A stretch of DNA of 56,025 nt from Cohaesibacter celericrescens (GCF_002866925.1 NZ_PKUQ01000003.1:1-56025); one strand, 5' to 3'. Shown: positions 8,395 through 17,272, counted from the first letter of the stretch. Notes: a model not told the origin generated them from the sequence alone. Numbers and translations are program-made.

Positions 8395-9519
8395 TCAGCC
8401 CTTCCGCCTAATAATGGCATTATCGGACAGGCGTCGGCCGGTTGCATGATCAAAAAGATGAATATCTTTGGCCGCAATATCAAGCCGGACAAGATCGCCC
8501 ACCTGCGGTATGCGTTCCACATCTTTCTGAGCAATACGCAAGATTGTGCCGTCGTCAAGCGCAACATCAAGCAGCTCTCGTCCCCCCAGATATTCTACGG
8601 CAGTCACATGTCCAGATATAAGGCCATCGTCACTGATAAAGAGGCTTTCGGGGCGCAAACCAAGTATGATGAACCTGTCTACAGCCTTGCTGAGCGCAAA
8701 TGCAGAAAAAGAAGCCGGTAAATTTGCACCATTGGGTTGGATGGTTACAAGATTGATCGGGTGTTCGCCGATGAAAGCTGCGACATCAGTGTTGGCTGGT
8801 TTGGCATACAGATCTCTGGGTGGAGCAACTTGGTGAATATGCCCTCCCATCATCACAGCGACCTGATCAGACAGGCTCATAGCCTCGGTCTGGTCATGGG
8901 TAACATAGATAAAGGTTTTTCCAGTGCGTTTGTGCAGCCGACCGATTTCTTCACGCATTTGACCGCGCAACTTGGTGTCCAAATTGGAAAGAGGCTCGTC
9001 AAACAGGAAGGCAACAGGATCGCGCACCAATGCCCGCCCCACAGCCACCCGTTGTTTTTGCCCGCCTGACAGCTCAGATGGCTTTCGGTCAAGTAAGGCC
9101 GTCAGTCCAAGCAATTGGGCAATACAATCGACCTCAGAGCTATTGGCAGCACGTTTACGTTTGGCAGACGCAAGTAAAGACGTAACAAGAGGTAGCCTTT
9201 CTAGGCGGCTCATGGAACGCATCGCTAGCGGCAGAACGATATTATCTCGTACGCTCATATGTGGATAGAGTGCATAGGATTGGAAGACCATCGCAATGTT
9301 GCGTTCAGTCGCACTTTTATATTGCACATCCTGACCATCAAACAGCACCGCACCGGACGTTGGCTGGTCCAATCCAGCAAGAATGCGCAACAGAGTCGAC
9401 TTGCCGCATCCTGATGGCCCGAGCAGCGAAGTAAAGCTGCCGTCCGGGATAACCAGATCAACGGCATCAAGAACTCGATTGCCGCCGAACGCGCGTGTGA
9501 GGGATTTTAACTGGATCAC
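8395..9519 (-). CDS. ABC sugar transporter ATP-binding protein, MalK/UgpC type
   Basis: A 374-residue ATPase with Walker A GPSGCGKST (about 34-42), signature LSGGQKQRV (about 153-161), Walker B FLFDEPLSNLD and H-loop VTHDQTEAMSLSD. The C-terminal third is the regulatory OB-fold domain typical of MalK/UgpC (GLRPESLFI). The start is GTG. An unusual insertion in the helical domain (about 112-128, SAKRKRAANSSEVD) is longer than in most UgpC proteins. It is the first gene of the importer operon; a perfect palindrome, probably the DeoR operator, lies 32 bases upstream. Confidence 0.92.
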   Translation of the reverse strand: MIQLKSLTRAFGGNRVLDAVDLVIPDGSFTSLLGPSGCGKSTLLRILAGLDQPTSGAVLFDGQDVQYKSATERNIAMVFQSYALYPHMSVRDNIVLPLAMRSMSRLERLPLVTSLLASAKRKRAANSSEVDCIAQLLGLTALLDRKPSELSGGQKQRVAVGRALVRDPVAFLFDEPLSNLDTKLRGQMREEIGRLHKRTGKTFIYVTHDQTEAMSLSDQVAVMMGGHIHQVAPPRDLYAKPANTDVAAFIGEHPINLVTIQPNGANLPASFSAFALSKAVDRFIILGLRPESLFISDDGLISGHVTAVEYLGGRELLDVALDDGTILRIAQKDVERIPQVGDLVRLDIAAKDIHLFDHATGRRLSDNAIIRRKG

Positions 9520-9550
9520 CTAATGCCCCTGATAGACCTGCAAGGTTTCG

Positions 9551-9568
9551 TTGTAAGCTATCTTACAA
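9551..9568. promoter_or_regulatory. Palindromic operator in front of the sugar ABC operon
   Basis: TTGTAAG-CTAT-CTTACAA has perfect 7-base arms and a 4-base spacer. Two close relatives lie in the promoter of the deoR-like gene (10268-10312). The arrangement identifies it as the likely binding site of that repressor. Confidence 0.75.
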
Positions 9569-9599
9569 TTATGGGAGTTAGATGTTAGTTTTATGACAT

Positions 9600-10235
9600 C
9601 TAGCGAAGATGCAGAAGAATTGGTACCAACGCGTTGATGGCGCTCTCAACGGTCTCTAAATGCTGCACCCCATCAATGTCGGGAGCCTGACAGAGACCAA
9701 AGACCTGCTTGCCAAAATTGAGACCGAATGCGGCTTCACTATGGGTGCCATATTGGCCGCCAACGGCAACGAGAGCCAAAGAAGATTGCGCAATAATCGC
9801 ATTGCGCGCATGGCCGATCCCGGTGGCCAGAGGAAAGGTTACATAGTCATTGGCATCCCGCCAATCGTCCCCTCTCAAAAACCCTAATATTTGGCCGCCC
9901 TCTTCATATGCTCCACGGCTTGCAGCTTCCATAACGCCGCCGCGTCCGCCACAAAGAATCGGTACATTCAATTTGGCCAAGGCTCGCCCTAGTTTTTCGG
10001 CTGCCTCACACATATCTTTGGTCGGCTCGTTGGGACCAATGACCCCTATAGGCAAACGACGTGCCGTCGGACGGCCATAGACATATTGTACAGCGTCAAG
10101 TGGAGCCAATTGAGGAAGGTGTTCAATGCGGTCATCACAGTCGGCCACGACTTTAGGGTTCCATCGCCAATGGCGTTCATCGAGCCGTGCACCACTTTCA
10201 TCTATGAGACATCCATCATCAACTCGGAAATTCAT
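9600..10235 (-). CDS. LOG-like Rossmann-fold protein (TIGR00725 type)
   Basis: A 211-residue cytoplasmic protein. Residues about 61-200 form a LOG/YvdD-like Rossmann domain: GVIGPNEPT, then CGGRGGVMEAASRGA and VGGQYGTHSEAAFGL, which correspond to the PGGxGTxxE nucleotide pocket of lysine-decarboxylase-like phosphoribohydrolases and to TIGR00725 proteins. The first 50 residues (DERHWRWNPKVV) are extra. Known LOG enzymes cleave cytokinin or purine nucleotide ribosides; for the TIGR00725 branch no reaction is established, so no function is asserted. It is divergent from the DeoR gene and shares its operators. AGAGGCG lies 7 bases before the ATG. A separate palindrome precedes the downstream ABC operon. 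Confidence 0.75.
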   Translation of the reverse strand: MNFRVDDGCLIDESGARLDERHWRWNPKVVADCDDRIEHLPQLAPLDAVQYVYGRPTARRLPIGVIGPNEPTKDMCEAAEKLGRALAKLNVPILCGGRGGVMEAASRGAYEEGGQILGFLRGDDWRDANDYVTFPLATGIGHARNAIIAQSSLALVAVGGQYGTHSEAAFGLNFGKQVFGLCQAPDIDGVQHLETVESAINALVPILLHLR

Positions 10236-10266
10236 TTATTCGCCTCTTGCCTTCACGTGATCGGAC

Positions 10267-10312
10267 TGTGTAGGATATCTTACACAAAGTTCATTTGTAA
10301 GATAACTTACAG
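10267..10312. promoter_or_regulatory. Paired operators between the LOG-like gene and deoR-like gene
   Basis: Two palindromes, TGTGTAGGATATCTTACACA (10267-10286) and TTGTAAG-ATAA-CTTACAG (10295-10312), are centred 27 bases apart. Each differs from perfect symmetry by one base. They match the site at 9551. Placement in the 110-base divergent promoter fits autoregulation by the DeoR protein. Confidence 0.75.
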
Positions 10313-10345
10313 CCAATTAAACGTCACTTTTATGACAAGGTCGCG

Positions 10346-11080
10346 ATGATGGATGCTCTATCACCACGTCAACAACAAATTCTTGAACTGGTAGACCGCG
10401 TTGGATTTGTGACCATTGAGGCGCTTGCAGAAAGCTTCAAAGTATCTGCACAGACCATTCGCAGGGAAATCATCACACTTGACAGCAAAGGCATCCTGCA
10501 GCGCTTCCATGGCGGCGCAGGACGGGCCAACGGCACAGACAAACTGCGCCTTGGGCATGAGTATAAAAGCCAGCAAGAGCATCTCGAAAAAGAAATCATA
10601 GCAAAACAAGTTACGCAGCATATCGCGTCAGGTGATACACTTTATATTGACGTCGGCACGACAATGGAACGCGTTGCGCAGGAGCTTAATAAATTTGATC
10701 AATTGACGATCTTGACCAACAGCATCCTTGTGGCCACCAAGTTTGATCATGCGCGTCATTCCGTGAATGTGCTTGGCGGTGAAATCGCCGGTCAGGATGG
10801 ATCCCTGGTTGGGGAGCAAGCCGTTCAGCAACTGCGCAATCTTCGGCTGGACCATGCCTTGATCGGTTGCTCTGCAATTGAGCCAGACGGAAGTGTGATG
10901 GATTTTGATCAACGGAAGATAGCAATAAAACAGGCTGCCAAATCGGTTTCGCGGCACAGCTACCTTCTCGCCTCGCAGCACAAGTTTGGCCGTACCGCTT
11001 TTGCCCGAATTTGTCATATGGATGAATTTACAACAGTCATTTCAAACACTGGCAAAGGCATTATAACGGCAACCGGGTGA
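10346..11080 (+). CDS. DeoR/GlpR-family transcriptional repressor
   Basis: A 244-residue regulator. The N-terminal winged helix-turn-helix has the DeoR signature (RQQQILELVDRVGFVTIEALAESFKVSAQTIRREI, about 7-41, followed by RFHGGA). The C-terminal sugar-phosphate sensor domain has DVGTTMERVAQEL and the ILTNS and LGG segments of the DeoRC fold. Family members repress sugar or polyol uptake genes and are released by a phosphorylated intermediate. The divergent importer and LOG-like genes carry matching palindromes, so they are the likely regulon. ATG at 10346 or 10349 is possible; AAGG precedes both. Downstream lies IS debris, so nothing is co-transcribed. Confidence 0.9.
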   Translation: MMDALSPRQQQILELVDRVGFVTIEALAESFKVSAQTIRREIITLDSKGILQRFHGGAGRANGTDKLRLGHEYKSQQEHLEKEIIAKQVTQHIASGDTLYIDVGTTMERVAQELNKFDQLTILTNSILVATKFDHARHSVNVLGGEIAGQDGSLVGEQAVQQLRNLRLDHALIGCSAIEPDGSVMDFDQRKIAIKQAAKSVSRHSYLLASQHKFGRTAFARICHMDEFTTVISNTGKGIITATG

Positions 11081-11119
11081 CTGTCGGTCCATGAGGTTGC
11101 AAACTGCCTTGATTCAGAA

Positions 11120-11486
11120 GATTTCTTATTCCCGTCATCAATTTTCGCCGCAAGTCATTCAGCATGCGATCTGCTCTATTTTAAGTTCTCGCTTAGCGAC
11201 CGGGATGTTGAATATTTACTGGCGGAACGGGGGAGATGTTTCCTACGAGACCGTTCGCCGCCAGGTTATGAAGTTTGAATCGATTTATACGAAAACTACT
11301 GAAGAAACAACGCTTTGCGCCAGGTACTGTTGTGACCGACAACCGACCATCTTACGCAGCTGCATTCAGAAAAATGAACCTTTCCAATACCCGTGACTTT
11401 GGGGGCAGAAAGAATAATCGGGCAGAGAATTCTCACCGAGAAGTTCGAGAAAGAGAACGACAAATGCAACGGTTTAAATGGCGCTG
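11120..11486 (+). mobile_element. Decayed IS6-family transposase, plus-strand copy
   Basis: Two overlapping reading frames add up to a worn IS6 transposase. Frame one holds YSRHQFSPQVIQHAI and GGDVSYETVRRQVMKF (helix-turn-helix region). Frame two holds VVTDNRPSYAAAFRKM and NNRAENSHREVRERERQMQR, the second Asp and the Glu of the DDE triad. The segment with the first Asp is missing, and frameshifts separate the parts, so it is inactive. It runs opposite to, and abuts, a different IS6 copy at 11487. Confidence 0.8.
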
Positions 11487-12330
11487 TCAGACAAACTTGA
11501 ACTTGACCAAAGAGGACCAACATCTTCGACTGTTATGCCGCACAAAGACCTCGCCACTCTGCGAGAGCGGCTTACGGTTCAGCTTGAAATTTAGTCTGCT
11601 GTAGAGGCTTCGCTCTTGATTGAAATGGTTGTAAACTGATGCGTGGATGGAAACAGATTTCTGTAAAGTCCGCATGCGCCTAAAGCGGTTTATTGAACGT
11701 TCCCTTCGTCGGAACGGAAGGTGCGAATTCTCGGCTCTATTATTCCGCCAGCGACCTGTCTCATGCCAATCGACGTTGCCTAACTCCTTCATCGCGGCAC
11801 CGTAGGATCGCAATCTGTCTGTTACCAACGAAAGCGGACACCCATGGCGTTTCATGGTTTTCTTGAGGAATTTCAATGCCGATTTATGATCACGGCTCTT
11901 CGTGACATAGGATTCCAAGACCTCGCCCTCATGATCTACAGCCCGTCACAACCTCTCGGTGATTGCTACGCACTCACCTGCCGGTCAATGGATAGTGCAT
12001 TTTGCCGTTGATTTTGACGAAGACGTCGTCCACATGCCACTGTCATTGCGTCAAGCATCTCGACCTTTCAACTCGTTTTCTCCTGATCTCTGAAGCAAAT
12101 ATTGAACCGAACCTGTTCCACCAAAACCAGATGGTCTCATGGCTCACGTCAATGCCGCGCTCGTGCAAAAGGTCTTCAACATTACGGAGAGAAAGTGGAA
12201 ATCGAACATAAAGCATCACCGCAAGGCGAATGATCTCAGGGCTGGTTTTGAAGTTGCTAGAAGGAGAGCGGCGGCTCATCCTATGAGGATAAATCACCAC
12301 CGCCCGACTCTCGTCAATTTCCTCTATCTG
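11487..12330 (-). mobile_element. Decayed IS6-family insertion sequence, minus-strand copy
   Basis: The transposase starts near 12276 (RRSPSSNFKTSPEIIRLAV, RNVEDLLHERGIDVSHETIW) and continues as WHVDDVFVKINGKMHY with the first catalytic Asp. It is broken by an insertion of about 55 bases (about 11946-12003), resumes as AVDHEGEVLESYVTKSRD, and reaches VTDRLRSYGAAMKELG and NNRAENSHLPFRRRERS with the remaining Asp and Glu. Stops and the insertion make it a pseudogene. Its C-terminal half is nearly identical to the copy at 39477-39860. It ends about ten bases from the stop of the PLP-enzyme gene. Confidence 0.85.
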
Positions 12331-12342
12331 CGCCGTTGATGC

Positions 12343-13812
12343 TCAACTCACAAAGGATTTGATAAGATCGTCCCACTGGGGCAGATCATCAACCAATTGA
12401 TCCCAGAAGCCCTGATCGCGGCGACTATCAAAATCTTTGATATCGACGCCTTGCTGTTCAACCCAGGTATAGTAGCCCAGATTGAAAATACGTTCGCGAT
12501 CAACACGGTTAAGTTCCAACACATGATCGACAGACGCCCCAATGATTTGCGCGCCAAAGGCCTGTGCCGCAACAGTCTTGTCGAAACGATTGCCGAAATA
12601 CTTTTGCAAGGCTTTCGGCTGTTCAGTGCTGTACATTTCAGCGCCGTCTGTCGCGACCGTCATGATAACATCATTGGCTCCAAGCTTTTGGTATTTGGCC
12701 AGCTTGATGGCTCCCAGGATATTGGCAATCGAGGAGAGGCCTAGATCCGACAGTTTCTCGATTAGTTCGGGCTCCACCCCGCGATAGTCCTTGAGATAGT
12801 CCTGACCATCGGCGCGGTTGAATACAAGATTGATCATGTCGGATCCAGCCTCTGACAGGCCAATGACATAGTCCGAGTTCATTACGTTATGAATGAGCGG
12901 CACATGCTTGTCGCCGATGCCCTGAATATTATGATCGCCATAGCCATTATAAAGCAGGGTTGGACATTCCAGAGCTTCCACGACAGCAATATCAGCCCCG
13001 TAATGCTGTTTGAGATGATCACCAGCGGCCAGCGTCCCCGAAGAACCGGAAGCCGAGACGAAACCAGCCATATTTAACACACCGTCTCCATTGAGCGCAT
13101 CAAATATCCGGCCCAATGCGGCTCCTGTGATCGCTCGATGGGCAGCATAGTTGCCAAATTCTGCAAACTGGTTGAGGATCACATTATCAGTATCCTGACT
13201 GAGTTGGTTGCAGGCGTCATAGATTTCTTTGACATTGCTCTCACAGCCCGGCGTACGGATGATGTCCTCATTGCTGAGAGCCCAGCTTTCCAACCAGTTA
13301 AACCGCTCCTGACTCATTCCTTCAGGAAGGACGGCGACCCCGTGACATTCCAGAATGCGCGAAATGGCAATACCACCACGGCAATAGTTACCAGTAGACG
13401 GCCAGACAGCACGCTGGGAATAGGGATCAAAATTGCCCGAGACCAAACGCTGCACCAGGCAGGCATAGGCGGGCAAGACTTTATGCGCCTTGATCATCGG
13501 AAAACGGTTGCCCAAAGCAATGACAATTTTGGCATCAACGCCTGTCAGTTCCTTGGGCAGCACGATATGCCCGGGCACATCGACGAGCCCTTTACGCTCC
13601 GCATCATTGTGCCAATGTACGCGGAAAAGATTGCGTGAATCTGCGGCATCGGGATCAACCGTGGCCAAGTCTGTCGTCATATTCCCCAGATGGGAAACCG
13701 GATCAATCAGATCTGCAAATAGAGGCAGGCGAATATCGTATCGGCGAAAAGAGGCGGCAACCCTCTTGAGGGCTGTCTCGTCGGCGACTTCAGGTTTGAA
13801 TACAAATGTCAT
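12343..13812 (-). CDS. TrpB-like (fold-type II) PLP-dependent enzyme, function unknown
   Basis: A 489-residue cytoplasmic enzyme of the tryptophan-synthase-beta/cysteine-synthase fold. Visible marks are FPMIKAHKVLPAYA, where the second Lys (in AHK) is the probable PLP lysine, WPSTGNYCRGG (substrate-carboxylate loop, normally SxGN), VSASGSSGTLAAGD (phosphate-binding glycines) and NVMNSDYVIGLSE. It is longer than O-acetylserine sulfhydrylases (about 310) and threonine dehydratases. It is the last gene of a coupled four-gene operon with diaminopropionate ammonia-lyase and two carbamoylases (ATGA overlap with the D-carbamoylase). A lyase, racemase or beta-replacement activity on the amino acid released by those enzymes is likely, but the sequence does not decide. 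Confidence 0.72.
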   Translation of the reverse strand: MTFVFKPEVADETALKRVAASFRRYDIRLPLFADLIDPVSHLGNMTTDLATVDPDAADSRNLFRVHWHNDAERKGLVDVPGHIVLPKELTGVDAKIVIALGNRFPMIKAHKVLPAYACLVQRLVSGNFDPYSQRAVWPSTGNYCRGGIAISRILECHGVAVLPEGMSQERFNWLESWALSNEDIIRTPGCESNVKEIYDACNQLSQDTDNVILNQFAEFGNYAAHRAITGAALGRIFDALNGDGVLNMAGFVSASGSSGTLAAGDHLKQHYGADIAVVEALECPTLLYNGYGDHNIQGIGDKHVPLIHNVMNSDYVIGLSEAGSDMINLVFNRADGQDYLKDYRGVEPELIEKLSDLGLSSIANILGAIKLAKYQKLGANDVIMTVATDGAEMYSTEQPKALQKYFGNRFDKTVAAQAFGAQIIGASVDHVLELNRVDRERIFNLGYYTWVEQQGVDIKDFDSRRDQGFWDQLVDDLPQWDDLIKSFVS

Positions 13813-14732
13813 GATTTTTTCGGCTCGGTAATTGGGGTATAATTTTCGGGTTCACGGTAACGTTTGAAATTGAAAACATTCTCGCGGATTTCATCACAGC
13901 GATCCAAATCGCACTCAAAGAAGACGATTTCATCTTCCAGAGTCTTTGCCTGAGCCACAATCTGTCCGGTCGGGTCAATGATGCATGAGCCGCCAATCAA
14001 CTCGCACCCTTCTTCCTTGCCAGCCTTGGCAACGCCGACGATCCACGACCCATTCTGATAGGCCCCCGCCTGCATGACGAGTTCATTATGGAAATCTTGC
14101 AAGTGGTCATGTTCTGGTGCCTGCGGATAATGCACCGGCGTGTTGTAGCCGATCATGATCAACTCAGCACCGCGCAGACCTAAAACGCGATAGGTTTCCG
14201 GCCAGCGACGATCATTACAAAGGCACATCCCCATTTTGCCACCCAAAGCATTGAAGGTCTGGAACCCAAGATCGCCGGTTTCAAAATAGCGACGCTCCAG
14301 ATGCTGGAATGGGCGCCAGGATTCATATTCGCTATGACCGGGCAGATGGATTTTCCGATATTTGCCAACAATCTCGCCATTTTTGTCAACGATGATCGCC
14401 GTATTGAAATGACGGTCCTTGCCGTCTTCGGTGGTCAATTCTGCATAGCCCAGATAAAAACCCATCTGATACTTCTTGGCAGCATCAAACAGAGGTCGGG
14501 TTTCTGCGCTTGGCATTTCCTTTTCGAAAAATGCGTCAATATCGGCCTGATCCTCGAAATACCAACGAGGGAAAAAGGTGGTCAGAGCCAATTCAGGGAA
14601 CACGATCAATTCGGCTCCCAGATTGTGCGCCTCTTCCATAAGCTTGAGCAAACGGACAACAACTTCCGCACGCGTTTCGTCTCGGGCAATAGGCCCAACT
14701 TGCGCAGCGGCGACTTTCAGTGGACGGGACAT
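13809..14732 (-). CDS. N-carbamoyl-D-amino acid hydrolase (D-carbamoylase)
   Basis: A 307-residue nitrilase-superfamily enzyme that cleaves N-carbamoyl-D-amino acids to D-amino acid, CO2 and ammonia. The catalytic triad is visible: Glu in VFPELALTTFFPRW (about 48), Lys in KYRKIHLPGH (about 127) and Cys in GMCLCNDRRWPE (about 172). Family-specific segments ESWRPFQHLERRYFETGDLG and GGYNTP-like IGYNTPVHYPQAPEHDHL closely follow the Agrobacterium D-carbamoylase, which is 304 residues. It sits between the L-type carbamoylase (10-base gap) and the PLP enzyme (ATGA overlap). With the hydantoinase at 23407 it can turn a 5-substituted hydantoin into a free D-amino acid. Confidence 0.88.
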   Translation of the reverse strand: MSRPLKVAAAQVGPIARDETRAEVVVRLLKLMEEAHNLGAELIVFPELALTTFFPRWYFEDQADIDAFFEKEMPSAETRPLFDAAKKYQMGFYLGYAELTTEDGKDRHFNTAIIVDKNGEIVGKYRKIHLPGHSEYESWRPFQHLERRYFETGDLGFQTFNALGGKMGMCLCNDRRWPETYRVLGLRGAELIMIGYNTPVHYPQAPEHDHLQDFHNELVMQAGAYQNGSWIVGVAKAGKEEGCELIGGSCIIDPTGQIVAQAKTLEDEIVFFECDLDRCDEIRENVFNFKRYREPENYTPITEPKKS

Positions 14733-14742
14733 AGCCGTATCC

Positions 14743-15990
14743 TTATTTTTCTTCAGCTTTGGTTAAAGCGGCTTGCAGCAGTACATTGGCCCCTGCCTTG
14801 ATGTCTTCGGGGGAGGTATATTCTTCAATATTGTGGCTAATCCCCCCTTGAGACGGAACGAACACCATCGCGGTCGGACAAACCGGTGCAAACATCTGAG
14901 CATCATGACCCGCGCCTGAAGACATGCAGCGCACAGAGCGTCCCTGTTCCATGGCCACGTCTGCTATGAGATCAACCATATTCTGATCGAACATCACAGG
15001 TTCGAAACGAGCCAAAGTGCGCGAGGTGTAGCGCACGCCTTCGGCCTTGCAAATCGCGGCGATTTCTTCTGCCAGACGTTTTTCCGCCTGTTGCAGTTTC
15101 TGCTCATCAATGTTGCGCATATCGACTGTTAGGCGAGCAGAGCGCGCAATCACATTGACCAAATTGGGATTAAGTTCATTGACCCCGACGGTCACAACCT
15201 GTCCGTCCCCGATTTCTTCGGCGACCTTGCGTGCAGCAACCGCAACGCTGGCAGCGGCAAATCCGGCATCATGACGCAGGCGCATCGGCGTCGTTCCCGC
15301 ATGGTTAGAAATGCCCTCGATCACATATTCCGTCCAGGAGATCCCCTGCACACCAGTGACAGCGCCAATCTGCTCTCCCTCTTCTTCCAGAACAGGCCCT
15401 TGTTCTACATGCAGCTCAAAAAAGCAGTAGGGATCAATATGCCCCGGCTCGGCCTCACCGGCATATCCGATGCGAGCAAGCTCTTCTGCAATCACAAACC
15501 CGTCAGAATCCTTGATGGCCAACGCGGTTTCAAGATCCAGCGATCCACGATCCACCGCACTTCCAAGCATATCGGGAGCAAACCGGGCTCCTTCTTCATT
15601 GGTAAATGCGGCAACAACAATAGGGCGAAGCGGAACATAGCCGCTATCCTTGAGCACCGAGATGACTTCCAATCCGGCCAAAACACCCAGATTGCCGTCA
15701 TACAAACCGCCGGTGGCTACCGTATCAATATGGGACCCCAACACGACTGGAGACAGGTCTTCTCTTCCAGGCAGAAATCCCATGAGGTTACCGATTTTGT
15801 CGATAGTCACCCTAAGCCCGAGCTCTTTCATCCAGTCAACGACCCGATCTCGGCCAAGCTTATCTTTATCACTGAGCGCCAGTCGACACACGCCGCCGCC
15901 CTCGAGAGCCCCATCCTGCCCCAGAGACATAAGGCGCCCGAGTAAGCGATCACTATCAATACGCAGATTGCTAAAAGTCGGGTGTGTCAT
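14743..15990 (-). CDS. M20-family N-carbamoyl-L-amino acid hydrolase / ureidopropionase-like
   Basis: A 415-residue binuclear metal hydrolase of the HyuC/AllC/beta-ureidopropionase group. Metal ligands appear in order: His in GSHIDTVATGGLYDG (with the Asp of the same motif), Glu pair in FTNEEGARF, His in ELHVEQGPVLEEEG and His in SSGAGHDAQMFAP. The dimerization or lid domain contains GISNHAGTTPMRLRHDAG. It hydrolyses a carbamoyl or ureido group; L-carbamoyl amino acids, N-carbamoyl-beta-alanine and ureidoglycine-type substrates are all possible in this family. Its start overlaps the diaminopropionate ammonia-lyase stop, so it is translationally coupled to that enzyme. Confidence 0.85.
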   Translation of the reverse strand: MTHPTFSNLRIDSDRLLGRLMSLGQDGALEGGGVCRLALSDKDKLGRDRVVDWMKELGLRVTIDKIGNLMGFLPGREDLSPVVLGSHIDTVATGGLYDGNLGVLAGLEVISVLKDSGYVPLRPIVVAAFTNEEGARFAPDMLGSAVDRGSLDLETALAIKDSDGFVIAEELARIGYAGEAEPGHIDPYCFFELHVEQGPVLEEEGEQIGAVTGVQGISWTEYVIEGISNHAGTTPMRLRHDAGFAAASVAVAARKVAEEIGDGQVVTVGVNELNPNLVNVIARSARLTVDMRNIDEQKLQQAEKRLAEEIAAICKAEGVRYTSRTLARFEPVMFDQNMVDLIADVAMEQGRSVRCMSSGAGHDAQMFAPVCPTAMVFVPSQGGISHNIEEYTSPEDIKAGANVLLQAALTKAEEK

Positions 15991-17183
15991 CTTCCAATTA
16001 CCTCATTTGCTGATTTACCAACAATCGCCTTATAGGCTTCCGGATCCGTATCCCCTTCGCTATTAATCACGAAGATTCGACTTTCTGGTCCAAGCCCCAT
16101 TTGCTTTCGAAGAGAATTGTCCTGCGCTGCCGCAACAAGGCCGGCAAGGCCGGAGATGCCCGTTTCACCAGCCACGACAGGGCGATCGTCGGTGCCCTGT
16201 TCCGCCAAATACCGCATCATGACAGGCACTGCGTTATCATTCAGCGTCACCATAAAATCGGCACCCGTCGCAAGCACCGGCCACGCAATGAGAGAAACCT
16301 CTCCGCAGGCCAGTCCGGCCATGGCCGAGTCGACATCCCCTGTCACAGCAACCGGCTCACCTGCAACAAGGCTTTCATACCAACAGGCGCATTGGTTCGG
16401 CTCAACAAGGATCGTGAGAGGTCGTTTCTCTCCATAGGCCTGCCAGAAACGGGCCGCACTGGCAGACGCCATACCACCAACACCCGCTTGTAAAAAAACA
16501 TGGCTAACGGGCGGCTCATCCTTCAATTGCTCCAACGCTTCGTCGACCATCAGCATATAGCCTTGGGTCACATCCCGCGGGGCATCTATGATGCTGCCAT
16601 CCGATGTATCCGGAATGACGAACCAGCCCTCTTCTAAGGCAGTGCTTGCCGCTTTGCGCACAGCATCGTCAAAGGAGCCGTCCACTACACGGATTTCAGC
16701 GCCATAAGCCGCAATTGCATTCTTTCGTTGCTGAGACACGGAAGCGCAGACAAAGATGACGCATCGGCAGCCATACTTGCGGGCCCCCCAAGCAACAGAA
16801 CGCCCATGATTGCCGTCCGTTGCTGCGGTCACTGTCAACGAAGCCATGCGCTCCCTTGCCATGCCGGAGGAAAGATCGGGATTGTCTACACCCGTCTCTG
16901 AAGCGAGATAGCGCGCCAATACTCGGCTAACGGCAAATGCGCCTCCAAGGGGCTTGAAACTATTCAAACCAAAACGCGTGGATTCGTCCTTGAAATAAAT
17001 CTTGCCAACATTCAGTTCACTGGCGAGGTCAGACAGGTCCCTCAAGGGAGAGGGTTCATACCCTGCCCATCCGCAGACCGTCTTGCGCACCACATCTATT
17101 CCGTCCTTTTTGAAAGGAAGAGCTGGTAGAACCCGATCCGCCATCGGGTTTCGAGCCGCACGCTCAAGAGAAATATCTATCAT
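15987..17183 (-). CDS. dpaL: Diaminopropionate ammonia-lyase
   Basis: A 398-residue fold-type II PLP enzyme that splits 2,3-diaminopropionate (both enantiomers in characterised members) into pyruvate and two ammonia. Visible marks are the PLP lysine motif NSFKPLGGAFA (about 73-83), TAATDGNHGRSVAWGARK, QAGVGGMAS and the C-terminal VVAGETGISGLAG. Length matches the E. coli YgeX/DpaL enzyme (398). In E. coli ygeX also lies beside a hydantoinase and a peptidase-like deacylase (ygeW-ygeX-ygeY-hyuA), so the neighbourhood is partly conserved. It is the first gene of the minus-strand operon, facing the RpiR gene across a 254-base divergent promoter. Confidence 0.88.
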   Translation of the reverse strand: MIDISLERAARNPMADRVLPALPFKKDGIDVVRKTVCGWAGYEPSPLRDLSDLASELNVGKIYFKDESTRFGLNSFKPLGGAFAVSRVLARYLASETGVDNPDLSSGMARERMASLTVTAATDGNHGRSVAWGARKYGCRCVIFVCASVSQQRKNAIAAYGAEIRVVDGSFDDAVRKAASTALEEGWFVIPDTSDGSIIDAPRDVTQGYMLMVDEALEQLKDEPPVSHVFLQAGVGGMASASAARFWQAYGEKRPLTILVEPNQCACWYESLVAGEPVAVTGDVDSAMAGLACGEVSLIAWPVLATGADFMVTLNDNAVPVMMRYLAEQGTDDRPVVAGETGISGLAGLVAAAQDNSLRKQMGLGPESRIFVINSEGDTDPEAYKAIVGKSANEVIGR

Positions 17184-17272
17184 GGTCTTTTCTTGTTCTG
17201 GTTAGAGCAGCCCTCATAAGCCTTGCCCGATCCACTCAGTGGAGCGCACTTCTTATTGGAATGAGCTTCAGG

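Noticed and set aside
9551..9568. Reading the TTGTAAG palindromes as Fur or Zur boxes
   Set aside because: The symmetric 7-4-7 layout, the link to a DeoR gene and the lack of iron or zinc genes beside it argue for a DeoR operator.
15271..15945. 224-residue plus-strand frame opposite the L-type carbamoylase
   Set aside because: All metal-site motifs belong to the minus strand; the plus frame has no domain or ribosome site.
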